Shown in pieces: positions 1-7,857 of a stretch of 64,000 bases of DNA. The notes beneath the pieces are model-generated. The model worked only from the letters and a program-made list of their open reading frames with translations. It was not told where the DNA came from and made no database searches. A program made the translations under genes and the position numbers. The stretch is taken from contig NZ_JBHTJO010000001.1 of NCBI RefSeq assembly GCF_042676065.1, forward strand, positions 744,001 to 808,000, written 5' to 3'. Source of the stretch: Methyloligella solikamskensis (GTDB lineage: Bacteria > Pseudomonadota > Alphaproteobacteria > Rhizobiales > Methyloligellaceae). How positions within the stretch are numbered: position 1 is the stretch's first letter; every line of letters begins with the position of its first letter.

Positions 1-393
1 AACGACGTGGACGCCCTTGCCGGCGAGCGCGTTCAGATAGACGGGAAGGGTGGCGACGAGGGTCTTACCTTCACCGGTCTTCATCTCGGCGATGCGGCCT
101 TCGTGGAGCACCATGCCGCCCATGAGCTGCACGTCGAAATGGCGCTGGCCGAGGGTGCGCTTGGCGGCTTCGCGCACGGTGGCGAAGGCTTCCGGGATCA
201 GGCTTTCGAGGCTCTCGCCGTCGGCGATGCGCTTGCGGAAAACATCTGTGCGGGCCCGCAGATCGGCATCGGACAGCTTCTCGACCTCCGGCTCGAGGGC
301 GTTGGTCGCCTCGATCAGCCCGTAATACTTCTTCAGCTTACGGTCGTTGGAGGTGCCGAAGACTTTGGCGGCGAGATTGCCGATCGAGAGCAT
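1..393 (-). CDS. secA: Preprotein translocase ATPase SecA, N-terminal part
   Basis: The first 131 residues of SecA, the ATPase that drives unfolded preproteins through SecYEG; the rest lies beyond the window edge. The start is MLSIGNLAAKVFGTSNDRKL, as in alphaproteobacterial SecA, followed by the DEAD-like nucleotide-binding region with the Walker A segment MKTGEGKTLVA near residues 103-113. The ATG at 393 is the only sensible start. It is divergent from the periplasmic parvulin gene at 868, so the roughly 470 bases between them carry both promoters. Secretion ATPase and periplasmic folding factor side by side make functional sense. Identification is firm although only about one seventh of the protein is visible. 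Confidence 0.96.
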   Translation of the reverse strand, partial: MLSIGNLAAKVFGTSNDRKLKKYYGLIEATNALEPEVEKLSDADLRARTDVFRKRIADGESLESLIPEAFATVREAAKRTLGQRHFDVQLMGGMVLHEGRIAEMKTGEGKTLVATLPVYLNALAGKGVHVV

Positions 394-867
394 GGGTCAA
401 GCCTTTAAAAACATCCGCAGCGATAGGGATGATGAGCAACAGAACATTTTGCTCCGGGGCCGGAGATTTCCAGGCTCGGCGGGGCAGTTGAAAACCGGCT
501 GTTTCGGCGCTTTTCCTTCGCCCGCAAGCGGGGCGTGCCCTGCAAAAGGCGACCGAAGGCCGCCGGAAACAGTCGGGTGAGACATAAGAGGACCCCGGAA
601 CCTTGTCAACGCGAAGGCCGCGCGCCGCCATGGCCGACCCGGCGGGACCCGCGAGAGGACGCCGGGGCTTGGGCGCCGGTCCGCTCCAGACTGCCATCAG
701 GCGTTCGCTTTCAGCCAAATCCGGGCCTTAAATCGCGGCTTGGCAGCGCACCCTTCCAAGGTTTATGTAGGCGCCGGGGGAAGCGATCGAAAACGCCTGT
801 CCTCGATAAGACGAACTCGTCTCTCCGGGGCGATCCGAGGCGGGCCGAAAATAAGGACCTAAATCCC

Positions 868-1764
868 GTGAAACGCCCAAGCATTGCGCTGCTCGCAGCA
901 GCTTTCATTACAATTTTCGCGTTGCCCGCGGCGGCCCAGGACAATGTCGTCGCCCGCGTCAACGGCCAAGACATCACCGAGCAGGATCTCGACTTCGCGG
1001 CCGCCGAGGTTGGCGGTCAGCTTTCCAGCTTTCCGGAGAACGAACGCCGCCGGATGCTGGTGCAGTTCGTGATCGAGAACGAGCTGATGGCCACGGCGGC
1101 CGAAGAGGCGAAGCTCGACGAAGCGGACGATTTCGACGAGCGGCTGGACTATCACCGCCGCCGCGCGCTGCGTGACGCCTATTACGACGAGAAGGTCGAA
1201 GGCGCGATTTCGGAGAAGGTCGCCCAGACCATCTACGAAGAGCAGTCGAAGAAGATGAAAGAGGAGAAGGAGATCCGCGCCCGCCACATCCTCGTGCCGA
1301 CCAAGGAAGAGGCCGAGGAGGTGAAGAAGGAGCTTCAGGACGGCGCCGATTTCGCCGAGCTCGCCCGGGAGAAGTCGCGGGATCCGAGCGCCGAGGACGG
1401 CGATCTGGGCTTCTTCGGCAAGGGTCAGATGGTGAAGCCGTTCGAGACCGCGGTCTTCAAACTTAAGAAAGGCGAACTTTCCGATCCGGTGGAGACTCAG
1501 TTCGGCTGGCACATCATCGAGGTCACCGACGAGCGTGCTCGCCAGGTGCCGGAATTCGACGATGTGAAGGAAGCCATCATGGGCAAGCTGCTGCAGAGCA
1601 AGGTGCAGAGCTCGCTGCGTGAGCTTCAGACCGAGGCCAAGATTGAGATCCTCGACGAAGACATCAAGAAAGCCATGCAGGATGCGGCCATTCGCGGCGA
1701 GGTGCCGCCTGGCGCCATGGGCGGACAGGATGTCGGTGCCGAGGATATCGAGGCTGAGCATTAG
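868..1764 (+). CDS. Periplasmic parvulin-type peptidyl-prolyl isomerase (PpiC/SurA family)
   Basis: A 298-residue exported foldase or chaperone. The GTG at 868 is chosen because it lies about ten bases after an AAGGA and directly begins a signal peptide (MKRPSIALLAAAFITIFALP, cut after AAA before QD). A SurA_N-like region (VARVNGQDITEQDLD onward) precedes one rotamase domain at about residues 130-230 with the family segments ARHILVPTKEEAEE, LGFFGKGQMVKPFE and FGWHIIEVTDER. The C-terminus is helical and charged. The frame stays open upstream to about 535, but that extension lacks a signal peptide and is unlikely to be translated. It probably assists outer-membrane or periplasmic protein folding. 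The argJ gene follows 37 bases later. Confidence 0.92.
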   Translation: MKRPSIALLAAAFITIFALPAAAQDNVVARVNGQDITEQDLDFAAAEVGGQLSSFPENERRRMLVQFVIENELMATAAEEAKLDEADDFDERLDYHRRRALRDAYYDEKVEGAISEKVAQTIYEEQSKKMKEEKEIRARHILVPTKEEAEEVKKELQDGADFAELAREKSRDPSAEDGDLGFFGKGQMVKPFETAVFKLKKGELSDPVETQFGWHIIEVTDERARQVPEFDDVKEAIMGKLLQSKVQSSLRELQTEAKIEILDEDIKKAMQDAAIRGEVPPGAMGGQDVGAEDIEAEH

Positions 1765-1801
1765 GCCGATGAAGTTCAGCAGGGCGGGAGCGCGTTAGAG
1801 C

Positions 1802-3040
1802 GTGACAAAGATTTCGCCGTTTGCGCCTGCCGCCCTGCCTGTGCTTCCGCCTATCGAAGGCGTGAAGCTGGCGAGTTGCGAGGCCGGGATCCGCTACAAG
1901 GGCCGGACCGATCTGCTGCTCGCGACTTTCGATCCCGGCACCACGGTGGCCGGTGTTCTCACCCAATCGAAGACCTCGTCGGCGCCGGTCGAATGGTGCC
2001 GCGCCCATCTCGCCCACGGTATGGCCCGGGCGCTGGTGGTGAATTCCGGCACGTCCAACGCCTTCACCGGCAAGCTGGGCGAGGCGGCGGTCAAGGCGAC
2101 CGCACACGGCACGGCGGAGGCCCTGGGCTGTCTGCCGGCGGATGTCTATCTCGCGTCTACGGGCGTGATCGGCGAGCCCTTGAAGGCAGAGCGGATCACC
2201 GATCGGCTGCCCGAGCTGACCGCATCTTGCGAGCCGGAAGGCTTCGAAGGTGCTGCGCGCGCCATCATGACCACGGATACCTTTCCGAAGCTGGCAACCC
2301 GGGAAGCGGAGATCGACGGGGTCACGGTGACCCTGAACGGTATCGCCAAGGGGGCGGGCATGATCGCGCCGGATATGGCGACCATGCTGGCCTTCCTTTT
2401 CACCGATGCGGCCATCGAGCCCAAGGTGCTGCAAAGCCTGCTTAAGCCCGCGGCCGACCGGAGCTTCAATTCGGTGACCGTCGACGGCGATACGTCGACC
2501 AGCGACACGCTTCTTCTGTTCGCGACCGGGACCGCGACCAAGCGCGGGGCGCCGCGGATCGGACTTGCCGACGATGACCGGCTGGGGAGCTTCCGGGACG
2601 CGCTGGAGGATCTCTGCCTCGATCTGGCGCTCCAGGTCATCAAGGATGGGGAAGGGCTTACAAAGGTCGCCGAGATCCGTGTGGCCGGGGCGGAAGACGA
2701 TACGGCAGCCAAGGTGATCGCGAATTCGATTGCGAACTCGCCTCTGGTGAAGACGGCCCTTGCGGGCGAAGATCCCAACTGGGGCCGCATCGTCATGGCG
2801 GTCGGCAAGGCAGGCGAGCGGGCCGACCGGGATCGGCTGGCCATAAGCTTCGGCGATATTCTGGTGGCCGAGAATGGCCAGGTGGCGGACAGCTATCGCG
2901 AAGAAGACGGGGCTGGCTACATGAAGCAGGCCGAGCTCGTCATCTCTGTCGATGTCGGCGTGGGAGAGGGAACGGCGCGGGTTTGGACATGCGACCTCAC
3001 GAAAGAGTACATCGCGATCAACGCCGACTATCGCTCATAA
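1802..3040 (+). CDS. argJ: Bifunctional glutamate N-acetyltransferase / amino-acid N-acetyltransferase ArgJ
   Basis: ArgJ, 412 residues. It moves the acetyl group from N-acetylornithine to glutamate (cyclic arginine pathway) and in many bacteria also makes N-acetylglutamate from acetyl-CoA. The precursor cuts itself into alpha and beta chains before a threonine: the motif KGAGMIAPDMATMLAFL is present, with the cleavage threonine at about residue 194. Other family segments are STGVIGEPL, SVTVDGDTSTSDT and GEDPNWGRIVMAVGKAG. The start is a GTG without a strong ribosome site. Length is normal. The position between a parvulin gene and mutT is common in Hyphomicrobiales. Confidence 0.97.
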   Translation: MTKISPFAPAALPVLPPIEGVKLASCEAGIRYKGRTDLLLATFDPGTTVAGVLTQSKTSSAPVEWCRAHLAHGMARALVVNSGTSNAFTGKLGEAAVKATAHGTAEALGCLPADVYLASTGVIGEPLKAERITDRLPELTASCEPEGFEGAARAIMTTDTFPKLATREAEIDGVTVTLNGIAKGAGMIAPDMATMLAFLFTDAAIEPKVLQSLLKPAADRSFNSVTVDGDTSTSDTLLLFATGTATKRGAPRIGLADDDRLGSFRDALEDLCLDLALQVIKDGEGLTKVAEIRVAGAEDDTAAKVIANSIANSPLVKTALAGEDPNWGRIVMAVGKAGERADRDRLAISFGDILVAENGQVADSYREEDGAGYMKQAELVISVDVGVGEGTARVWTCDLTKEYIAINADYRS

Positions 3041-3075
3041 GGCGAAATACGCCTTGTTAAGCAAATTCTGCGAGC

Positions 3076-3528
3076 ATGAATAAAGATTTGAAGGAAGATT
3101 CGTCACATCAGATCTTGCTGGTGACGGCGTGTGTTCTTCTCAAACGTGACGGAACGGTTCTGATCGCGAAGCGGCCTGAGGGGCGCCCGCTGGCCGGCCT
3201 TTGGGAGTTTCCCGGGGGCAAGGTGGATGCGGGGGAAGTGCCGGAAGCCGCCTTGTTGAGAGAACTCGAAGAGGAACTCGGAATTCGGGTGGCTGAGCAG
3301 GATATCGAGCCCTTGACGTTCGTGAGCCATGCTTACGAGACCTTCCACCTCTTGATGCCGGTCTATCTCTGCCGGCGGTGGGAAGGCGAAGCGCAGGCTC
3401 TCGAGGGGCAGGATCTGGCATGGGTGTGGCCGGAGACCCTTTCGGACTATGCGATGCCGCCAGCCGATGAGCCGCTGAAGACGAGGCTGCGCGGTCTGCT
3501 GGACCGCTCGTTAGGACAGGGCACATGA
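3076..3528 (+). CDS. mutT: 8-oxo-dGTP diphosphatase MutT (NUDIX)
   Basis: A 150-residue NUDIX hydrolase that would remove oxidised dGTP from the nucleotide pool. A complete Nudix box is visible: GGKVDAGE, then seven residues, then RELEEELGI (residues about 49-71). It is preceded by ILLVTACVLLKRDGTVLIAKRPEG and by GLWEFPGGK, the signature of MutT proper as opposed to other NUDIX families. The gene sits 35 bases after argJ in the same direction, and its stop overlaps the start of the small pilin-like gene by four bases, so the two are translationally coupled. Confidence 0.9.
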   Translation: MNKDLKEDSSHQILLVTACVLLKRDGTVLIAKRPEGRPLAGLWEFPGGKVDAGEVPEAALLRELEEELGIRVAEQDIEPLTFVSHAYETFHLLMPVYLCRRWEGEAQALEGQDLAWVWPETLSDYAMPPADEPLKTRLRGLLDRSLGQGT

Positions 3529-3725
3529 GTGCACGGGGTTTGCGGGACAGAATCTGGAGCGTTTGTTGTCGTTTCGCTTCTGCCGATGACGGAGCGACTG
3601 CTGTCGAGTATGGAGCGTTGATGCTCATCGCGATCGCGATCATCAGCGCTTTCTCCTTCTTCACGCCTGCCCTGGTGGGTGTCTATGAGGCCGTGGTTGA
3701 AGCTCTCATAGCGGTGCTGGCGTAA
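3525..3725 (+). CDS. Flp/Fap-type IVb pilin-like small membrane protein
   Basis: A 66-residue protein whose ATG overlaps the mutT stop (ATGA). Residues 20-35 read ADDGATAVEYGALMLI, which matches the Flp prepilin signature: a glycine cleavage point followed by ATAVEYG with E and Y at positions 5 and 6, then a long hydrophobic helix. Flp pilins normally lie in tad clusters, and no tad gene is near, so this may be an orphan pilin or a pilin-like membrane peptide. Coupling to mutT suggests co-expression but gives no functional link. The sequence match to the Flp motif is good; a pilus role is only inferred. Confidence 0.75.
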   Translation: MSARGLRDRIWSVCCRFASADDGATAVEYGALMLIAIAIISAFSFFTPALVGVYEAVVEALIAVLA

Positions 3726-3752
3726 GCACCATTCATTTCGGCTATTTCCGTT

Positions 3753-4679
3753 TTAGCTTTCCTCGCTTGGACTGTGGAAGCCGGCCTTTTCGCCAGCCGG
3801 CTTTTCTTCCGTCTGCAGCGCATCTGATAGCCGCTGCTTGGCGCTGCCCGGCTTGAGCGGCTTCTGCTGTGTCGGTGCTGGCGCCCATCCGCTCAGATAG
3901 ATGATCTCGAAGCTGGCCTTGATGCGGCCATCGGGCAGCGAGAAGCGTTCCCGATAGATGTTCTCCGCGCGGCGCAAGGTGCGGCGCAGGAGGGGTGTGC
4001 GGCGCCGCTCGTTCAAGACGTTCGCCGCGCCCATGCCACGGATCTCGTTCAGGAGATCGGCGAGGCTTTCATAGCTCACGGTCAGGGTCTCTGTGTCTGT
4101 GACGGGAAGTGCGAACCCGGCCCGCTGGAGAAGCGCGCCTGCCTCCCGGATATCGGGGAAGGGCGCGATGCGCGGGCTGGCGCCGCCTTGTTCTTCCGCC
4201 TCGGCGACGATCAGCACCTCCCGCAATTCCTCCAGGCTCCGCGTTCCCAGCAGGCTCGCCATGACCAGTCCGTCCGGCTTTAGGGCGCGGCGGATCTGGA
4301 TAAGGGCGCCGGGGAGGTCGTTGACGTGGTGGAGGGCGAGGCCCGAAACGACAAGATCGAGGCTGTCGTCGGCGAATGGCAGCCGCTCCTCGTCGCACAC
4401 GACCGCCGGCCGGGGACAGGCGCGGGCGAGCTTCTCGCTCAGCTCCCCGTAAATCACCTGACCGATCTTCGGATTGTCCGCAATTCCGCGGCCGTGGCGT
4501 CCCTGATGGGCGCCCAGATCGAGGGCGAGCGGGAAGTCGTGCAGGATAGCCTGGAGCCGGCCGGCGATCTCTTCGGCGCTATGGGCGAAGAGGAAGTCGT
4601 GGCGGGCGTGAACGCCTGCATGCCGGTCGCGCCGTTGGCGCAGAAGACCGCGGTCGAACAGGCGGGCCGGATCGCTCAT
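3753..4679 (-). CDS. Class I SAM-dependent methyltransferase-like protein (BioC/NDUFAF5 family)
   Basis: 308 residues with a Rossmann methyltransferase core: LALDLGAHQGRHG (SAM loop, about residues 52-64), LPFADDSLDLVVSGLALHHV and ALKPDGLVMASLLG. The opening FDRGLLRQRRDRHA and the C-terminal block FEIIYLSGWAP are typical of the alphaproteobacterial homologues of NDUFAF5, the complex I assembly factor, rather than of true BioC. The last ~40 residues are a low-complexity, charged tail. It is divergent from comF (start 4781), an arrangement common in this group. Either a malonyl-ACP methyltransferase (BioC) or an NDUFAF5-type enzyme is possible; the second is preferred. Confidence 0.82.
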   Translation of the reverse strand: MSDPARLFDRGLLRQRRDRHAGVHARHDFLFAHSAEEIAGRLQAILHDFPLALDLGAHQGRHGRGIADNPKIGQVIYGELSEKLARACPRPAVVCDEERLPFADDSLDLVVSGLALHHVNDLPGALIQIRRALKPDGLVMASLLGTRSLEELREVLIVAEAEEQGGASPRIAPFPDIREAGALLQRAGFALPVTDTETLTVSYESLADLLNEIRGMGAANVLNERRRTPLLRRTLRRAENIYRERFSLPDGRIKASFEIIYLSGWAPAPTQQKPLKPGSAKQRLSDALQTEEKPAGEKAGFHSPSEES

Positions 4680-4780
4680 GGTGCCGGATCCCTCATGGAG
4701 TTTGCCTCACTGGCTGGTGCGCCAGATAAGCGCAGAGTGCTTGGTCGTCTGAAGCGGCGGATATAGCATCCTCGCCAGTC

Positions 4781-5599
4781 ATGAGTGATGTATCGGCAGA
4801 TGAGGGGCGGGTCGCACCGCGATCGGCGCCGTGGCCGGCAAGCGGCGGCCTCACCGCGCCGTTTCGCGCCGTCTTCGACGCGGTGGCCGATCTCCTGTTG
4901 CCGCCGGTCTGCATTGGCTGCCGTACCTCCATCGACCGCCACGGCCAGCTCTGCGGGGCCTGCTGGTCGAAAATCGATTTCATCACGTCTCCCATCTGCG
5001 ACCGGCTCGGCATTCCGCTTCCCTTCGAGACGGGCGAGGTGATGCTGTCCGCCGCCGCCATGGCCGATCCGCCGGCCTATGACCGGGCAAGAGCCGCGGC
5101 CTGCTATACGACGACCATGCGGGAACTGATCCAAAGCTTCAAATATCGGGATCGGCAGGAAGGGCTGCCACTGTTCGGACGATGGCTCGCCCAGGCCGGT
5201 TCCGACATCCTCGCCGATGCGGATCTGCTGATACCCGTGCCCCTCCACCGCTCCAAGCTCTGGTCGCGGCGGTTCAATCAATCGGCCCTGCTGACGAGCG
5301 AGGTAGCGCGTCTTTCCGGTGTGCCGGCCGAGGTCACGCTTCTGAAGCGGACCAGGAAGACCATGAGTCAGGTGGGCTTAAGCGCCGATCAGCGCCGCCG
5401 GAACGTTTCCGGGGCATTCGGCGTTGACGCCAAACGCACGGAATCTTTGAAAGGGGCGTCCGTCGTGGTCGTCGACGACGTGATTACCACCGGTGCTACG
5501 ATCGAAGCCTGTGCAAGGGTTTTGCGGAAGGCAGGCGCGGCCAGGGTCGACGCCCTGGCGCTAGCGAGGGCGGTCGAGCCGACGGCTTGGGCGCTCTAA
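4781..5599 (+). CDS. comF: ComF family protein (phosphoribosyltransferase-like)
   Basis: A 272-residue ComF/GntX-type protein. An N-terminal zinc-binding region has paired cysteines (CIGCRT and CGACW, about residues 45-65). A PRTase fold follows, with the PRPP loop VVVVDDVITTGATIEACA near residues 228-245 and the segments LIPVPLHRSKLWSRRFNQS and TMSQVGLSADQRRRNV that define ComF. Such proteins are linked to DNA uptake in naturally competent bacteria, but in alphaproteobacteria the role is not established. No other competence gene is nearby. The glutaredoxin gene follows about 100 bases downstream. Confidence 0.93.
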   Translation: MSDVSADEGRVAPRSAPWPASGGLTAPFRAVFDAVADLLLPPVCIGCRTSIDRHGQLCGACWSKIDFITSPICDRLGIPLPFETGEVMLSAAAMADPPAYDRARAAACYTTTMRELIQSFKYRDRQEGLPLFGRWLAQAGSDILADADLLIPVPLHRSKLWSRRFNQSALLTSEVARLSGVPAEVTLLKRTRKTMSQVGLSADQRRRNVSGAFGVDAKRTESLKGASVVVVDDVITTGATIEACARVLRKAGAARVDALALARAVEPTAWAL

Positions 5600-5704
5600 C
5601 GTATGGCGCTTTAACTTCATATTGCCTTCTTCGAGATGAGACTGATCGCAGCTGATGCAGGCTGATTTGGCCAACCAAGCAGAAAACCGATGAGGGACCA
5701 GGGT

Positions 5705-6007
5705 ATGGCGCGTATTACCCTCTATACGACGCAGCTTTGCGGCTATTGCCGCGCGGCAAAGCAGCTTCTGATGAGCAAGGGGCTGGATTTCGAGGAAATC
5801 CCGGTGGATTGGGATCCGGATCTGCGCGAGCAGATGACGGAGCGGGCCGGCGGACAGCGTACGGTGCCGCAGATCTTCATCAACGAGCGTCACGTGGGCG
5901 GGTATCAAGACCTCGCCACCTTGGACCGCGACGGCAAGCTTGAGGACTGGCTCGACGCCGAGCCGGAACAGGCGTCCGTCTTTGCCGAGGATTCGGCGAA
6001 GGTATGA
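5705..6007 (+). CDS. grxC: Glutaredoxin 3
   Basis: A short glutaredoxin of 100 residues starting MARITLYTTQLCGYC. An ATG five codons earlier (5690) is also open, but GAGGGA and AGGG lie just ahead of 5705, so that start is preferred. The redox site is CGYC rather than the usual CPYC, a variant seen in some alphaproteobacterial Grx3. The glutathione-binding segments RTVPQIFIN (cis-Pro) and HVGGYQDL are intact. The stop overlaps the start of the nitrilase-family gene (ATGA), which couples the two; both have links to glutathione chemistry if the nitrilase is a deaminated-glutathione amidase. Confidence 0.93.
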   Translation: MARITLYTTQLCGYCRAAKQLLMSKGLDFEEIPVDWDPDLREQMTERAGGQRTVPQIFINERHVGGYQDLATLDRDGKLEDWLDAEPEQASVFAEDSAKV

Positions 6008-6873
6008 GCGGCGAGACCCCGGAGCGTTTCCGGGCCGCTCTGGTTCAGCTGCGCTGTGGGCGCAGCATTCCTCCAAATCTTGAAATGGCCGAGCGGCTGA
6101 TCCGACAAGCGGCGGATCAGGGCGCGGTCTATATCCAGACGCCTGAGAATACGGCGCTGATGGAGCTCGACCGGCCGTTGGCGCTCGCGCAGGCTTCCGA
6201 AGAGGAGGCTAGCGAGGCCGTCGCCCGCATGCGAGGGCTCGCCAAGGAGCTCGGTGTCTGGCTGCATGTCGGATCCATCGCGATCAAGGTGGCGGCGGAC
6301 AAGCTCGCCAACCGGTCCTTCCTGATCGCGCCGTCAGGCGAGATCGCCGCGCGCTACGACAAGATGCATATGTTCGACGTGGACCTGCCCAACGGCGAGG
6401 TCTACCGGGAATCGGAGGCCTACCGACCGGGCTCCAAGGCTGTTCTGGCCTCGCTGCCCTGGGGCAAGCTGGGGCTTTCCATCTGCTACGATCTGCGGTT
6501 CCCGGCGCTCTATCGCGCGCTGGCACAAGCCGGGGCGTCGTTCCTGGCCATTCCGTCCGCCTTCACGCGAGAGACGGGCCGGGCCCACTGGCGCACCCTG
6601 GTTCGGGCGCGAGCCATCGAGACCGGCTGTTTCGTCTTTGCCGCGACCCAGGGCGGGTTTCACGAGATGGGCCGCTGGACCTACGGCCACAGCCTGATCG
6701 TTTCACCCTGGGGGGATGTTTTGGCCGAGGCCGGAGAGGCGCCGCAGATTCTGATCGCCGATATCGATCCATCGCTTGTGGTCCATGCCCGCGCGGCCGT
6801 TCCGTCGCTGTCCGGCGGCAAGGATTTCGAGGTGGAGATTGCCGGCGAAGCGCGGGGGCCTGCCGATAGCTAA
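6004..6873 (+). CDS. Carbon-nitrogen hydrolase (nitrilase superfamily, Nit1/Nit2-like)
   Basis: 289 residues with the whole nitrilase catalytic set: Glu in IQTPENTALME, Lys in ARYDKMHMFDVD and Cys in LSICYDLRFP. The sequence resembles the Nit1/Nit2 branch (deaminated glutathione amidase or omega-amidase) more than aliphatic nitrilases; the HMFDVD segment is typical of that branch. Its start overlaps the grxC stop, so glutaredoxin and the putative metabolite-repair amidase are co-translated. A role in cleaning up deaminated glutathione fits this context but is inferred. It converges with ubiG, whose stop is six bases away. Confidence 0.88.
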   Translation: MSGETPERFRAALVQLRCGRSIPPNLEMAERLIRQAADQGAVYIQTPENTALMELDRPLALAQASEEEASEAVARMRGLAKELGVWLHVGSIAIKVAADKLANRSFLIAPSGEIAARYDKMHMFDVDLPNGEVYRESEAYRPGSKAVLASLPWGKLGLSICYDLRFPALYRALAQAGASFLAIPSAFTRETGRAHWRTLVRARAIETGCFVFAATQGGFHEMGRWTYGHSLIVSPWGDVLAEAGEAPQILIADIDPSLVVHARAAVPSLSGGKDFEVEIAGEARGPADS

Positions 6874-6878
6874 TCGGA

Positions 6879-7670
6879 TCAGGCGCGCTTGGTGGCGGTC
6901 GCGAAGTAGTTCACATCCGTGTCCGGGTTCAGCCGCCACTCGTCGGTGAGCGGATTGTAGATCAGCCCCGTCTCATTGGTGGGCGTAAGGCCGGCAGCCC
7001 GGAAGGCGCCTGTCAGCTCTCCGGGGGTGACGAAGCGGTCCCATTGATGGGTGCCGGCGGGGACCCAGCGCAGGATGTATTCCGCGGCCACGATGGCGAG
7101 CGCATAGGATTTCATGGTTCGGTTGATGGTTGAGAAGATCACCGCGCCGCCGGGCTTCGCCAGCCCCGCAACGGTATCGACGAAGGCCTGCACGTTGTCG
7201 ACATGCTCCACGACCTCGAGTGCGAGAACGGCGTCGAACTGCTCACCGCGGGCGAGCAGCTCTTCGGCGGTGGTGGCCTCGTAAAGGATATCGAGGCCGG
7301 CGCCGCTTGCATGGGTGCGGGCGACCGCGACGGTCTCATGGGCCGGGTCGATGCCGGTCACGGTGGCGCCCAGGCGGGTCAGAGGCTCACAGATGAGACC
7401 GCCGCCGCAGCCGATATCGAGAATGCGCAAGCCATCCAGGCTCCGCGCCGTGTTTGGGTCGCGTCCGAAGATCTCGCAGAGCCGATCCCGTAGATAGCCG
7501 AGGCGCACCGGATTGATGCGGTGGAGGGGCTTGAAGGGACCGTCCGGATCCCACCATTCCTCGGCCAGCTCGGCGAAGCGGCGGACCTCTTCTTCGTTGA
7601 GGCTGGAGCGGCTGCCGGCGGTTTCTGTGTGCTGCGAGGCCATAAGCCATTGGCCGTCGGCCCCGGCCAT
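6879..7670 (-). CDS. ubiG: Bifunctional ubiquinone O-methyltransferase UbiG
   Basis: UbiG catalyses both O-methylations in ubiquinone synthesis. The protein has the hallmark N-terminal region FAELAEEWWDPDGPFKPLHRINPVRLGYL and the SAM site LDIGCGGGLICEPL, then FDAVLALEVVEHV and GGAVIFSTINRT. Length is up to 263 residues from the ATG at 7670; an ATG at 7643 (MASQHTETAG) is the more usual N-terminus for the family, and neither has a clear ribosome site. The gene is divergent from lysC. Identification is firm and only the start is uncertain. Confidence 0.95.
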   Translation of the reverse strand: MAGADGQWLMASQHTETAGSRSSLNEEEVRRFAELAEEWWDPDGPFKPLHRINPVRLGYLRDRLCEIFGRDPNTARSLDGLRILDIGCGGGLICEPLTRLGATVTGIDPAHETVAVARTHASGAGLDILYEATTAEELLARGEQFDAVLALEVVEHVDNVQAFVDTVAGLAKPGGAVIFSTINRTMKSYALAIVAAEYILRWVPAGTHQWDRFVTPGELTGAFRAAGLTPTNETGLIYNPLTDEWRLNPDTDVNYFATATKRA

Positions 7671-7784
7671 CTGTCAAGCGGCCACCCCCTTAGGGCGCAA
7701 AAGACGCTTAACCTGGGCGTACGGCTTCGGTTGCGGGGCAAACCGTCAATCAGTATGAAGACGACCAGTCTATGGACATCATTC

Positions 7785-7815
7785 GGGCCGGCCCGTGAGG
7801 GGCCGGCCCTTTCAT
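7785..7815 (+). terminator. GC-rich hairpin with short T run in the lysC leader
   Basis: GGGCCGGCCC at 7785-7794 and again at 7800-7809 form a ten-base-pair stem with the loop GTGAG, followed by TTTCATT. Each arm is itself a palindrome. It lies about 50 bases before the lysC start in the lysC direction. It could be a weak terminator or attenuator for lysC, or simply a stable leader structure; the T run is too short to be sure. Confidence 0.4.
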
Positions 7816-7857
7816 TGCTTGGGGCGAGCGGATGAAACGCGCCGCTCGGGAGGGGCT

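Noticed and set aside
7..408. Plus-strand frame over secA
   Set aside because: It is the complement of the SecA coding sequence and its translation has no family features.
535..867. N-terminal extension of the parvulin gene
   Set aside because: The frame is open but has no signal peptide or family match, and the GTG at 868 begins a clear signal peptide after AAGGA.
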